NCBI GenBank assembly: GCA_050084985.1
Contig: JBITNC010000001.1
Location: forward strand, 144,026,001-144,090,000
Length of the DNA: 64,000 nucleotides
DNA from: Nageia nagi
Taxonomy: Eukaryota; Pinophyta
Direction of reading: 5' to 3'
The position numbers and the translations under genes are program-made. The notes below the pieces were generated by a model, which saw only the letters and a list, made by a program, of their open reading frames with translations, searched no databases and had not been told where the DNA came from. Shown in pieces: positions 45,093 to 56,248 of the stretch. The first letter of the stretch is position 1. The number at the start of each line of letters is the position of its first letter.

Positions 45093-45830
45093 AGAGATGT
45101 GATTGAAGAAATGAAATTACATGTCCACAGAAGAAGTGTAGAAGAAAATATTTTTAGAAATTTGAACTCTTTTGTTGTAGTATCCCTTGTTGTTACTGAT
45201 GATGAAGGTCCTTTGCTACCCCCTTTTGACTTGGATGCCCTAGGAAAGGTTCTTGAATGGTGCAACCAAGGCAAAATATAATGAAGAATCTCTCTCTAGG
45301 AATGATGTTGTGTAGATGATGGAAATGACTATGATGATGTAGATGGATGGTCCCATATCCAATTTTGGATATGGAAGATGTATTTTTTCCCCTTGTACTA
45401 CTTCAACCATGAATTTGGTTATTTCATCATTTCTAATACTCAAGAACCATTCACACTTATGTCCATGCCTTGAAACAAAGAGGATCTACTTTGATTGAAA
45501 TGAAATGGTGATGAAATTCATGTCATTGATGGCATAGGGAGTAGTGTGTACACCATTGATGATGTGGAATTTTGTGATTTTTCTTCTACTTTTTAGGATC
45601 TAGATGCCTGCAAGAAAGTGTTAGCAATACCCTACATGAAAATAGTTTGGATACACAGTAAGTTGCATAGTCCATTGATGATGAGTCAATTTTAGCTATC
45701 TACTTATGGCTACATCACTAGTTTGTCTTTTAAGTGAGTGAACTCTCACTAGCCATATCGATGGCCATCAGCAATCATACATTTTATATCTATGATTTGA
45801 ATACATTATGCTATCAGTAATTTTTTTTAT
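45093..45830 (-). other. 3' untranslated region of element F with one copy of the family repeat
   Basis: Holds the conserved segment (minus CTTCTGTGGACATGTAATTT) and one repeat unit near 45720-45800 with minus GCTAGTGAGAGTTCACTCAC, matching the 193-bp units of A. Confidence 0.75.
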
Positions 45831-46062
45831 TTCTTTCTTTTCTTCTTTTTTTTACACATTGCTAATGGCATGCAGATAGTAATGCAAACCATTGATAGTG
45901 TGGATCCCCATCAAATTCATCCAAAAATTCCTTGTGCACTATTGCACCATCATTCTGAATGATTTCTACTATTAGATCTATCATTAAGTACTCTTTTTCA
46001 TCATCTTGCTAAAACAATAATTGCCCCAAGATATATAATGTAGTTGATATGGAGAAATATAA

Positions 46063-46248
46063 TTATTTCCTAAAATATATCAAAACTAAACTCTGATTAT
46101 ATCCATCCATGAAAGATAAAATAAAACTATCCATAATCATCTCAATATTTGGCAATGAAATATCAACTCTTATCCCTCTAATATGCTTATCGATATGAAC
46201 CATCCATTTTGAAAAATGCATGGAACAACATGAATCTACATCAGGCAT
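46063..46248 (-). pseudogene. Reverse transcriptase scrap in element F
   Basis: The 61-codon frame ends with VDISLPNIEMIMDSFILSFM and DGYNQSLVLIYF. This matches DDFLLPNIDMIFDSITSHDM LSFMDDFSRYNQI of element A's RT, with a few residues deleted in the middle. It is all that remains of pol. The N-terminal part of the frame (CCSMHFSKWMVHIDKHIRGI) is not RT. Confidence 0.75.
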
Positions 46249-46311
46249 ATTAATATAACACCTTGCAAAATTATTATGAATCTCAACAAACTCATTTGTG
46301 TACCTTTTTTC

Positions 46312-46650
46312 TTATGGTGGTGGAAGAGAAGCTTCAACTTCAACCAATTCATTATCCTTTTGTAATAGCACCAATGATCTATTTGACCCTAAAATCTCAT
46401 TTTCTTCCTCATTACCCTTATTTGAGTTATCTAATTTAGAACATGCCCCCATGTACTCCAATATATCATCATTATTATAGCCATCAAACTCCATTGGAAC
46501 AATATCATTATACCATAATTCATCATCAATATCATCATAAATAGGAGAAGAGAACATATCATGATTTGATGTTTCTAAACCCTTTTCAACACTCTTATAT
46601 ATATAAACCATATATTCTTGCACAAAATGATATGAAAAGATATTACCCAC
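46312..46650 (-). CDS. Acidic open frame of element F, function unknown
   Basis: The longest open frame inside element F (112 codons), placed between the primer-binding site and the RT scrap. It is acidic and rich in Asp, Glu, Asn and Ser (DDIDDELWYNDIVPMEFDGY, GNEEENEILGSN) with Pro at its end. By position it should correspond to the acidic protease-RT linker of the parent element, where A has decayed, acidic stretches. I see no domain. It may be open only because it is recent or by chance. Confidence 0.35.
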   Translation of the reverse strand: MGNIFSYHFVQEYMVYIYKSVEKGLETSNHDMFSSPIYDDIDDELWYNDIVPMEFDGYNNDDILEYMGACSKLDNSNKGNEEENEILGSNRSLVLLQKDNELVEVEASLPPP

Positions 46651-46924
46651 TATTATTTATTCAACAAAAGGAGTTGGATCTAATGATGATGTAGAGCAAG
46701 AACCACCTTCTTCATATTTAGGGGCTTTGTACTTAGGTGGTGGGGAATAATTATGGATGATATTTGAACTCTTAATTGTGAATCCTTCTCTATTCATGTT
46801 TCAAAATACTTCTTCCAATTTAAAGCTAATGATGACCTAGAAATAATTATAAACACCACTGACAACATAGATTTAGATCAAAATTCTTGCAAGATCTCAC
46901 TAGGAGGGAAAGATAGATTGAATA

Positions 46925-46940
46925 GTCGAGTTCACCAAAA
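46925..46940 (-). promoter_or_regulatory. Primer-binding site of element F
   Basis: Minus strand TTTTGGTGAACTCGAC, adjacent to the 5' LTR; same core as in D and A. Confidence 0.8.
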
Positions 46941-47558
46941 CATAGTCCCAAAATAATAAAATTAATTATTTATGGGGGTTAATTAATGCACTATTGGTCT
47001 ACTTATTTCTTATTGATACATATATCTAAAATATGGTAATAAACATAACAAAAGATACTTGTGTTTAATTAGATCGCATGTTCATTCTGTAAAGAGAAAC
47101 ATACACAAAAGACAAGCATACATTCATTCAATTGCATGTTGTTGGCATCCTATATTTTACATGTTACTGACGGTTTAAGATAAGCAATATAATAGATGCA
47201 ACAAATAATTTAGAGATGAGTAAATGGAAGAATCATCGAATAGAAAACATAAGATATAACTTACGAATAATATTTGCACATAACAGAGTGATGTATCATG
47301 TGCTAGAATCTCTCTTGATTCCTCCTCATATTAATTTGCCCATAAGGTTTAAGGTCATCAATTGATGCCTTTATATATGATACAAGTTTACATGTTTGAT
47401 CTTTTTGACCCCTTGTACATACCATAAGGGTCCATTATTCCTATCATATAGCTTTATCATGACTTAGGGTATTATTTTAACCCCTTTTTATATAATATAT
47501 CATTGAGGCTCTAAAATGAATTATTTAATAAATAATAATTCATTTTTAGGTGTCTACA
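46941..47558 (-). repeat. 5' LTR of element F
   Basis: 618 bases, minus strand TGTAGACACC to GGGACTATG. Direct repeat of 44460-45079. Confidence 0.9.
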
Positions 47559-47900
47559 CCATGGTACTTTAGATCTTATTAGAAAGAGAACTTCATCTTT
47601 AATAATCTTATTCCCTTTGACAAAAAATAGCTTACTTTGAATATCCTATGCTTGCTTTGGTAAATCTTTCAATGTAGAGGAAATCCTAGTTTAATTACTA
47701 TTATCACCTTGCTTTCAATTAAGGAGGCTCATGTGATTCTCTATAGTAGCATACTTACCAACATGACTAACCATATCTTCAAGCAAAATATTTTCCATTT
47801 CCAAAAAAAAAAACTTGATATCTAAGATCAATCATATACATAAACCTTAGGGTTTTTGACATAATTAGTGGAAGTTAATTTATGGTATAAAAGAGTTGGG
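47559..47900 (-). pseudogene. Element G: gag, 5' part
   Basis: On the minus strand, MENILLEDMVSHVGKYATIE, NHMSLLN, STLKDLPKQA-DIQSKLFFV and KGNKIIKDEVLFLIRSKV lead straight to the insertion point of element F. The 3' part of the gag resumes at 44459. This is the N-terminal region of a gypsy gag; the wording is less conserved than the core. Confidence 0.55.
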
Positions 47901-50540
47901 TTCAATAATATGTTAAAACTAAAAATTTATTTTACTTAACTAATTTTATAATTATTATAATAAATAAAATATTAGATAAATAGGTCAAATTTAATGATAA
48001 TTGAATTTTACAATACCTAATATGTCTATGCTCAAGACCTAATCAAATCTAAATTAGAAATATACTACAAATCTATTACCTTTGGAAGAGTTCCTTTATA
48101 ATGTCATTAACAAAGAATGATTTTTTCTTAGATGTAGAATAAAAAAATTAAATAATAAAGGAATGAAAGATATCACAACACCACCTAGAGAAAATTACAT
48201 TCAAATAGATAGAAATAAGGAGCAAAATTTAGAAGAAAAAGTGGAGTCAGTATTAATTAAAAATAAGAAAAATCATAAAAGTAATGGAGACTAATTATAA
48301 ATCATTTATCCTAATATACTTTACTCTTATTTATGATGAAATTGTGTTATAACCCATAATATTGTAGTCTTGATACCTTGTGATACACTAAAATTATATG
48401 CTTGCTAGACATTATGATATGAATTTTCTTTACAATTATTTATGATGGTGTTTGATTTAGGTTTTTTTTTTATAATGCATGCTTACTTGGTATTATTGTT
48501 GTATAACACTAGTATTGTTGATATCCTTTATTATTCTTATATAGTATTGCTAGAGTATTCATACCTTTAAATTATGAAATTACCTAACCAATATCTAATA
48601 TATTTTAAATAACTAAATTAATTTCTAAGAACCTAAACACTAAAATAACCCTTAGCCTAACTAAGTGCTAAACTATTCTAAGCTAGCTTGGTGTTAAACT
48701 AAACTAATCCTACATACTAAACTATGCTAAGAAAAATTGAACCTAAACCTAAGCTAAACTTGGCACTGACCATTAGTAAATACTTTTCAAATTTAAAATA
48801 AAACCTTATAAATCCTAATGTAAACATATTGGGAGGATTGGAGTATGAAGGATTATGTTCTTTCATCCAAGGCATATTGTTAAGAGCTCATCCCATCCTT
48901 ATTGTCGGTAAAAAAAGAATGTTCCAAGATTTAGCAGTTTTGGGAGGTCAATGTGAATGTTGGAATGCATAGAAGGAATGTGGAGGTTGTAGGACATGCA
49001 CATACGTTTGATCCATACTATGATTTTGGTTCATCTGGTTCTCAAACTTTCAAAAATGTTTGATAGGTTGGGAGTATGTCTCATGATGATAAATTATAGC
49101 TAGTTTGATGGTGAATCATGGTTTGAATAGCCATAAACCCTCATCATGAGGGAGGCTTCATTAAATGCATGTAACTCAATGTAGAAAGGGATATAAACAC
49201 TTAAATTTAGTATATTTGCTATTATTATTATTATATAAGGAAACTTATTAATTTTTAGTGACCTTGTTTTGATTCATGGTCTACTAGGATTGTCAAAAAT
49301 GCTTTAAATAAAGGGTTTTACTTGAGTCTTTGGCATGGTCATGAGGAAAATGAAGGCACTAAAATTATTTAGGAATTAGATATTGCATTTCTTATCCAAA
49401 TACAAGTAAGTCTTCTCACTTATGTAGATATTTTCATGGTTAAACTTTCAAATCATTTATGCATCTAGGTGCTTCAATTTTATATAAAGAAGTACCATTA
49501 TTTTAACTATATATATTTTTACAATTTTATTATTTAGGTTTTTGTAAATATGTTATTCTACTAATTCGTATAGTTGCTATTATGCAATGGTTTTGTAGAA
49601 AAATATTTCCTAGTTTTAAAATTCATAGGCCTACATAAGAACTGAATTAGGATTTTGTTAAGTATCATTTTTATTTCCAAGAAATTGCAAGTCCATGCTA
49701 GTGATTGGAATGTTAAACTAAAATGATACTAGGGTTTATATAATACTTAACATGTATTAGGAAGTCATGAATATGCAAGGGAGATATAATAAATATAAGA
49801 GATATGGATGAATTTTATGTGTATTGAATCTAACCATAATCTATAATTAGAATTATTGTTACATATGTTGTAAATTTGTAAGCTTGAAAAAGAACAAATT
49901 GAGTCATGTGACTTATATAGTTTATGTTATTTGGAGAATACTTAGAAATAGTAAATTCATGATGATAAACCAGAGTGATATTATAGTTTATATAATTGTG
50001 GAAATGTAGTAAATATTTGGTATGGTTATAAAGGGAAATAATTATAGGGATTTAATGAAACTAAAACTTGTATCATAAAAGTTGTAAACTTGAAGTTTTT
50101 ACAGGGTTTATTAACGATTTATGGGTGTGCAAATTATTTTATAACTATGGTACCTATAGGTATAATATGGGTAGTATGAACTCATGAAAATAAAATAATT
50201 AATAGAGAGTTTTTTATAGCTAACAAATGGTATAATAGAACACTTTGAGATCTCACCGTGTTGAGATTAAAACCAAAGGTAATAAAATTTTGTTATATCC
50301 AACACATTGTAAGAAATTTTCTAAATTTAAAAAGAACAAAAGAAAGTTTACACAAGATAGAAATGAAAGGAAGCCTCAATATGAAAACTTTCCAGATATA
50401 TCTTCCAAGAATAGGAAGGATGCCAAGAAACCTTGATATGAAGATGAAAAGGATAAAAATTTACTAAATTTAAAAATAACTTAGGAAAGTTTAGCAAGAT
50501 GATTTTTTTAATAAAATTCTAATTTTTCTTATCTATATCA
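47901..50540. other. AT-rich DNA, no gene recognised
   Basis: 48600-48790 is a low-complexity run of CTAA/AAACTA words. The overlapping plus-strand frames at 50245-50467 are Lys/Asn-rich and lie just below gag H on the other strand; they may be antisense of its basic tail. Nothing else is supported. Confidence 0.5.
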
Positions 50541-50549
50541 CCTTCAATA

Positions 50550-51340
50550 GGGTTAGGTTTTGGTTTCTTAGTATCCTTACCAATTTCTTTATCCTTTTTT
50601 TCACCAAATCTATTTTATATTGATGACTATTGCTCTTTCTTATTATCTTTCCTATTATATGAGGTATTATTTTTCTTTTAAATCTCTAGCCAATGTTGGT
50701 AATATGAAATTTTCTTATTTTTGGAATTATTTTATTAAGCTTTAGAATTTCTATACTATGTGTCTATAAGTTTCCTAACTAATTGATCAATATCTTCCTT
50801 TCTTTCTAAATCATATATTTTTTGCATAGTGTTAAGATCATGGAAGTTTATATTGGTTCTAATCCTTGGATCCAATACCAACAAATCTTTTTGAATCTTT
50901 AAACTCTCATTCCCTTCATAGGAAGGCATGTATTTGAGTAGATTAATAAATTTTTAAACGTAAAACTCCATGGTTAATCCATTCTACTTCAACTAAGTAA
51001 ACTCATCTTTCCTTTATACATAATATTGATTTATCATAAATTTATATCAAAAGAGTTGTACAAAGTCTACCCAACTACTACCAGTTGCTTATTTTTTTAG
51101 CATTGATTAAATAAGAATTCCACCATTCAAGGGTGACTTCATCTAAGTGCATTCCTACCAAGGTAGTGTTACCATGAGGGTTAAACCCTTTTATAGAAAA
51201 ATAATATTATAGTTTTATTAACCAAGTTTTAGGTACATCAACTTCCTGACTATTAAACTTAGATAAATGGAAGTTATTTAAATCCTTAAATAGTTCTACT
51301 CTAATCTAAATTTTCATTTGTTAGATTGTAATGACCCCGT
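50550..51340 (-). pseudogene. Element H: Ty3/gypsy gag
   Basis: On the minus strand from 51320 down: FHLSKFNSQEVDVPKTWLIK, FSIKGFNPHGNTTLVGMHLD, EVTLEWWNSYLINAKK, SSWVDFVQLF, NGLTMEFYV, LKYMPSYEGNESLKIQKDLL and DLERKEDIDQLVRKLIDT. The pattern PTF.GE......WL.K.E.YF.I, A.L.L.G.A..WW, TW.DF...F...F and FL.GL fits Retrotrans_gag of chromovirus-like elements. The WW pair is intact. It ends in a Lys-rich tail (EKKDKEIGKDTKKPKPNP). No protease or pol follows downstream on the minus strand, so only gag survives. In-frame stops are few but present. Confidence 0.82.
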
Positions 51341-54300
51341 CATACTTGGAGAAGTCACCAATAATGCTAGTTTCAAGTTTCATAATATACTATTTAATTT
51401 TGAAGATATTTTTTATTATATTTTGAAATAACAATTTTAAATTCTCTAGGATAAGAATTCTCTTCATATAAATAGTGCATGAAAAATGTAACACAACTAA
51501 ACTTTCACCATCTAAAACCCCTAAATTTAAGACCTATATTTTTTTATTATCGATCTATTTGGTTCACTAAGTTTATTATTTATGGATATATATCCCACAT
51601 GGTTTACATATTGATACTTTATCAACTTTATTTAATCCTCATCCTTTCTTTGTAAGTACAAGGGTTCTTTCACCAGGCATTCCTACCCTCTCTTATGAGT
51701 GGATATTCTTGATGATCATGCCCTTATTTTATTTGAACTTATTTACCATATCTTAATATATTCTAATCCTTAATTTGGAACCATAATTCTAAGTTGGTCT
51801 TTTCCAATCCGTTAGGGTTTATTTGGGTTATAGACCTTATCAATCTCCTAAATTTAGAGATCTTTACAAATGCATTTAGTTAAATAATTAACTTTAAGAC
51901 ACTTGACATATGAGCTTAGCACTATTTGTCTTTGCTCATGAGGTGTATATCAGAAGTCTCAATTATAAGCTTGATTAAGAATTCACATAATTTTATTTAT
52001 CCCATATGCATTATATAGCATATAAGGGTCTACTTTTTAAAATTCCTCATGCATATGTAAAGTAGCAAGTCAAGAGGTAAGGTCTTTTTCTTCTACTACT
52101 ACAAATGTAATGGAGCACTAAGTGGTGTAGGTTTAATTAATGAAGGTTCTTTGCAATTTTCCTTGCATTATTTTACCATCCCAAAAGTTTCATTGGATCA
52201 AATAATTCTTTTCAAGAGTCTCCATAGTCCTTGGTCAAAATATGATAGAATCTAAGCCTAAGTTGGATTTTATTCCTATGATTTTTTCCTTATTATTTAA
52301 AAACTTCCAAATTTTCTCAAAGGATCCCAAATGATCCCATTTATTCCCATTAGGTCCCATTTACACCCATTTTGATCCCAAGGGTCCCTAAAATTTTCCA
52401 AGTGAAAATTTGGAACCCTAGTTCAAATTTAGGATTATTTCTAAGTTATTAGGATAATTTTGGATTTATTGGGATTAATAACCTACTTCTATGGGAATAT
52501 ATGCTTCATTATTTTCATTGACCCTTAATAATTTGTAATACCCATTAACCACTTTCATGTAAAAATAAATATTAATTTCTACTTCTATTCATGTAATCCT
52601 TATTAGTCATAACATTAAACAATCATAATGTTATTCATAATAAAAAGGAACTCATAAAACTAATTCATAAAAACACAAACTCATCTACCTTTCATTTATC
52701 AAGGCATAAATATAAAACCACCTTCACTGATTTTTTTTTAAGCTAATACAAGAATATTTATCAATTACGAAAGGATTATACACACTTAATAAAAATTTGC
52801 CCATCAAGCCTTTAGAACATAAAGCTTACAAACATTTACAAAGGATCATAATACATCATGTATTGTAATGCAAATTTAATAAAAATGAAGTATATTTCAT
52901 CATAATGGATTTGTAATTCATCTTTGTTTCATCGCGAAACACCTCCATCAATCTTCATTCAATGAGCATCTTCATGGAACTTTGGTGGATGGGTCGAGTA
53001 CCAGGGGGAAGAGGATCAGGATAACCACATTCTCGATTTGACCATATGTATGCAATATGATATTTAAGCTTACTAAATTTAGACCTTAGGAGGATTTTAG
53101 GTCCTTTTCAGACTACCTCCCTTCCTTGATTGTATAATTCATTTCATTCATAAAAATTAATAAGTTCTTGTCATATACTAAGATCTTGAAACTCAAGTAA
53201 TTTAACTAACACTCTTGATTTCATGTCAAACAATAATATGGAAACCTAATTTATTACATACAAGATTTTTATGATTCATCATCATTATTTATCCATAGGT
53301 GAATTATAAGAAAAGCCATTATTTAGAGACAACACCTAATAATAATTAAATATTTACTAATTATATTATTGATCCATTTAATTCAAAAATACTGATATTA
53401 ATCCATATCCATAGTTATATATTACATATTGGGATAGCTTGATGAATTACCTCTTTCATGTAATATTTTTACTCTAATTCAATCGTATCACCATAAAATC
53501 TTATGATTTATAATAGACCTCTCTTGATTTATCCCTTCTTTATAATGTTTGGTATTGGAATTTGCATCTTCATATTCTTACTATTACACTTGAGAGTGTT
53601 TAAGTTATCTACTTCTCATGATTCTACAACTATCGGCAACATCATTCAGTAATATATCAATTACTAACAATGTAACATGTCTTAAATCTCTATAAGAGCA
53701 TGGACTATGATAAGATTTAATCAGTAGTTTTAGTTTATTCTTACTAAAACCTCAAGATAATATGGCCATCATTCAGAATGAACACATTGATCCTCATGGA
53801 CTACTCAGATGACCAATCGACATCTTTTCTATAAAAGTGTGGAGTCTTCTTAAGTGAGGTTGATAATGAATACCCTCATCGTAGCTCAAAATGGAATGTT
53901 GGTAAACACCACTTTATCAACAAAATGAGCCCCACTCAAATACTATAACAAGGGGTCTTAAAGAGTAAAAATTTAAACGTTGATCATAGGAGAAGCATCA
54001 ACCATGTAGACAGATCGTGAGGAAGCCAGTCTTGGAAACCAGTGTTAAATAGTGCATGCTCTCATGGAAGCATGTGAAGGGAAAATGATAGTGCTAGGAA
54101 GATAGGGATACCAAGGGGAGCACATTAATTGACTGTGACAACCTTAAGATAGATAAACTAAAAATAATCATAATTTTTTTGATAGAATTCATATCCAAAA
54201 TGCAAGATCATGAATGCAAGCAAAGCACAAATGGGTTCAAGAAAGAGAGCATAGTAAGTGAGGGCAATGCTTGAAATCAAACTCTACAACCATTTTCCCA

Positions 54301-55646
54301 ACATCATATGGGATGGATACCCATCCAAATGTAGTTGAATATGGTTTCACATAAGGGTAAGGATCAAGTCAAACTCAAGAACCATTTACCAGCATTTTGT
54401 AGTCACGTTCTAGGGTGGAAGCTCAAGAAATCAATCTAGGCCATCAGTAGAGCTTGCGAGGGAGGTATGGGATCCATCTAGGGGATTGGGATTATATCTG
54501 AGTTGGATATTACAAGCTATGTATTAAGCAGAGGACCAAATCCAATACCCATCTCTCTTTTATCAAGGTTATCATGATAATGGAGGAAAATAGCACTCCT
54601 CTATATGTGGTTAACTCTACCATATAAAAGAGTAAAAAGTACAAAATCTGAGAATAGATTGACCAGGATACATTTCCACACATAGAATGAAGATAAGCTA
54701 AAGGAGTAATAAATATGAGTAACAAATGTATTATGTGGGTTCTAAATAAATTCAAAAGATAAGCAAAAGAGTTTGAATTATTCGTGAGCCATGGTGATTT
54801 TAAATCTCTCAAGTTTGATTTTCACACTCATAAGTTTATAAGAAAAATAATAATTATTCTAGCTTTTATCAAAACAAATAAAAACTATCCAATTCAAATA
54901 ATAGACAAGAGTTAGAAGGGCACCTTGTTTTAAGAAGGGAAAGAGAGGGCTCTACTCCATGGGATCCAAAGGAGAAGAGATAGTTTAGTTACTTAGTGAT
55001 AGAAATTATTTGACATAAAATACATTTGTACTCAAAACTTTCCACCCCTAGATCTAAATAAAGGAAAAATAAAAATAAAAAATCTCACTCTTTTACTTTT
55101 TAAAGAAAGGACATGGTACCAACCTTCACATGCAACATGTCTAGCCACTATATATTTTCAAATGGTATAAAACTTTTAACAACAATTAATTCTATGGAAA
55201 TTTAACAAACATTACTTATATACAACTCATTAAATACATCAAAATATGACTACTTTAACTAGGCATTTTTTTTACAATAATGCAAAAGAATGCACCTTGA
55301 CTTGGATGGGTAAGACAGACTTCTTTTCTTCACATAACTCTACACCCAAGCTTGAGAATAACAAGAATGAAATAATAAGTGATAGATAGGTAGGTATTTT
55401 TCCTAATGTTTCACCCTTTTATTTATATTCAAGGAGACTCAAATATGTCCAAATGGACATCTACTCAATTTTTAATAATTTTTGGTGATAGTTCTTAATA
55501 AAGTTGTTGATGATTATAGTGTCATTAATAAATTGAAACCTTTTTTATTAATTGACAAAATAATGCCAACTAGTGCCCCATAGCTAACACAAAGAAAAAA
55601 ATAAGTAGCATCATAATTCAATTATTTTCATAAACCATTAATACCT
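51341..55646. other. DNA between gag H and the LTR at 55.6 kb, nothing recognised
   Basis: Likely old transposon DNA. A patch at 52315-52400 repeats GATCCCA/TTCCCAT/GGTCCCAT words about eight times. The 100-codon minus frame at 54510-54812 is hydrophobic without known motifs. I looked for an initiator-methionine primer-binding site in the leader of gag H and found none. Confidence 0.5.
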
Positions 55647-56248
55647 TGTAACATCCCAAAGTGACCTTAGTCCTTTCTAACTTTTATTGTTTTAATTTTC
55701 ACTTTATTTTACTAACAACTATAAGTAGAAATTCAAATTCAAAAGAATATTTTTAAATTCAAATTTGAAATAATATTCTTTTCCCTCCCTTTTGAATTCA
55801 ACTTTCAAAAATTGACAACAGGAAGTTAATTACACATTTTACCTATGATGGTCACCTTATTCTACAGGGTAAATTATTAGTTCACACACAAACACATCCA
55901 TAAACATACATTCATTGATATGCTTAACTAATTATTTTATCATGTAACTACATGATTTACAATGGTCATTGGGGGTTATCAATGAATCAACGCCAATCAT
56001 TTCCTCATTCTTACCCTTCTATTCCTATCATCAATTCACCTTTGGTTCCTTGGATCTTTGATTGCTCCTTTCATCTTGTAGTAACATGTTACCTGTGTCA
56101 TAAAATCTCAAAGCCAGCATCAACTTGATACAAATAATACATATTTCCACTTAAAATCTATCATCACATAGAAATGGTTCAAACATGATTTCATTTACAT
56201 CCTCAATAGTGCTTGAGGTCAAATGGTGTCATCACGTGGGTTGTTACA
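55647..56248 (-). repeat. LTR of a gypsy-type element, minus strand
   Basis: Ends are TGTAACATCCC (plus, 55647) and GGGTTGTTACA (plus, ending 56248), so the LTR has inverted terminal words TGTAACA.CCC at both ends. Just outside the high end, the minus strand reads CCTAAGGAGGGGAGTA, a typical polypurine tract, so this is a 3' LTR on the minus strand and its body should lie at higher coordinates. The flanks TACCT and TACTC do not form a clear target duplication. No second copy of the LTR was found in the window. Confidence 0.68.

Larger units (their letters stand above)
44460..47558 (-). mobile_element. Element F: internally deleted A-family LTR retrotransposon
   Basis: Minus strand. 5' LTR 46941-47558, 3' LTR 44460-45079, primer-binding site at 46925-46940 (minus TTTTGGTGAACTCGAC) and polypurine tract at 45080-45092 (minus AAAGAGGGGCAAA). 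The flanks are CCATT (44455-44459) and CCATG (47559-47563), a target-site duplication with one difference. The inside is only about 1.85 kb. It keeps a scrap of reverse transcriptase and part of the family's 3' repeat, but no gag core, full RT or integrase. It must have depended on enzymes from an intact relative. It sits inside the gag of element G. Confidence 0.9.

Noticed and set aside
54510-54812. 100-codon minus-strand open frame with hydrophobic segments
   Set aside because: No family resemblance, AT-rich composition, no supporting neighbours; likely chance.
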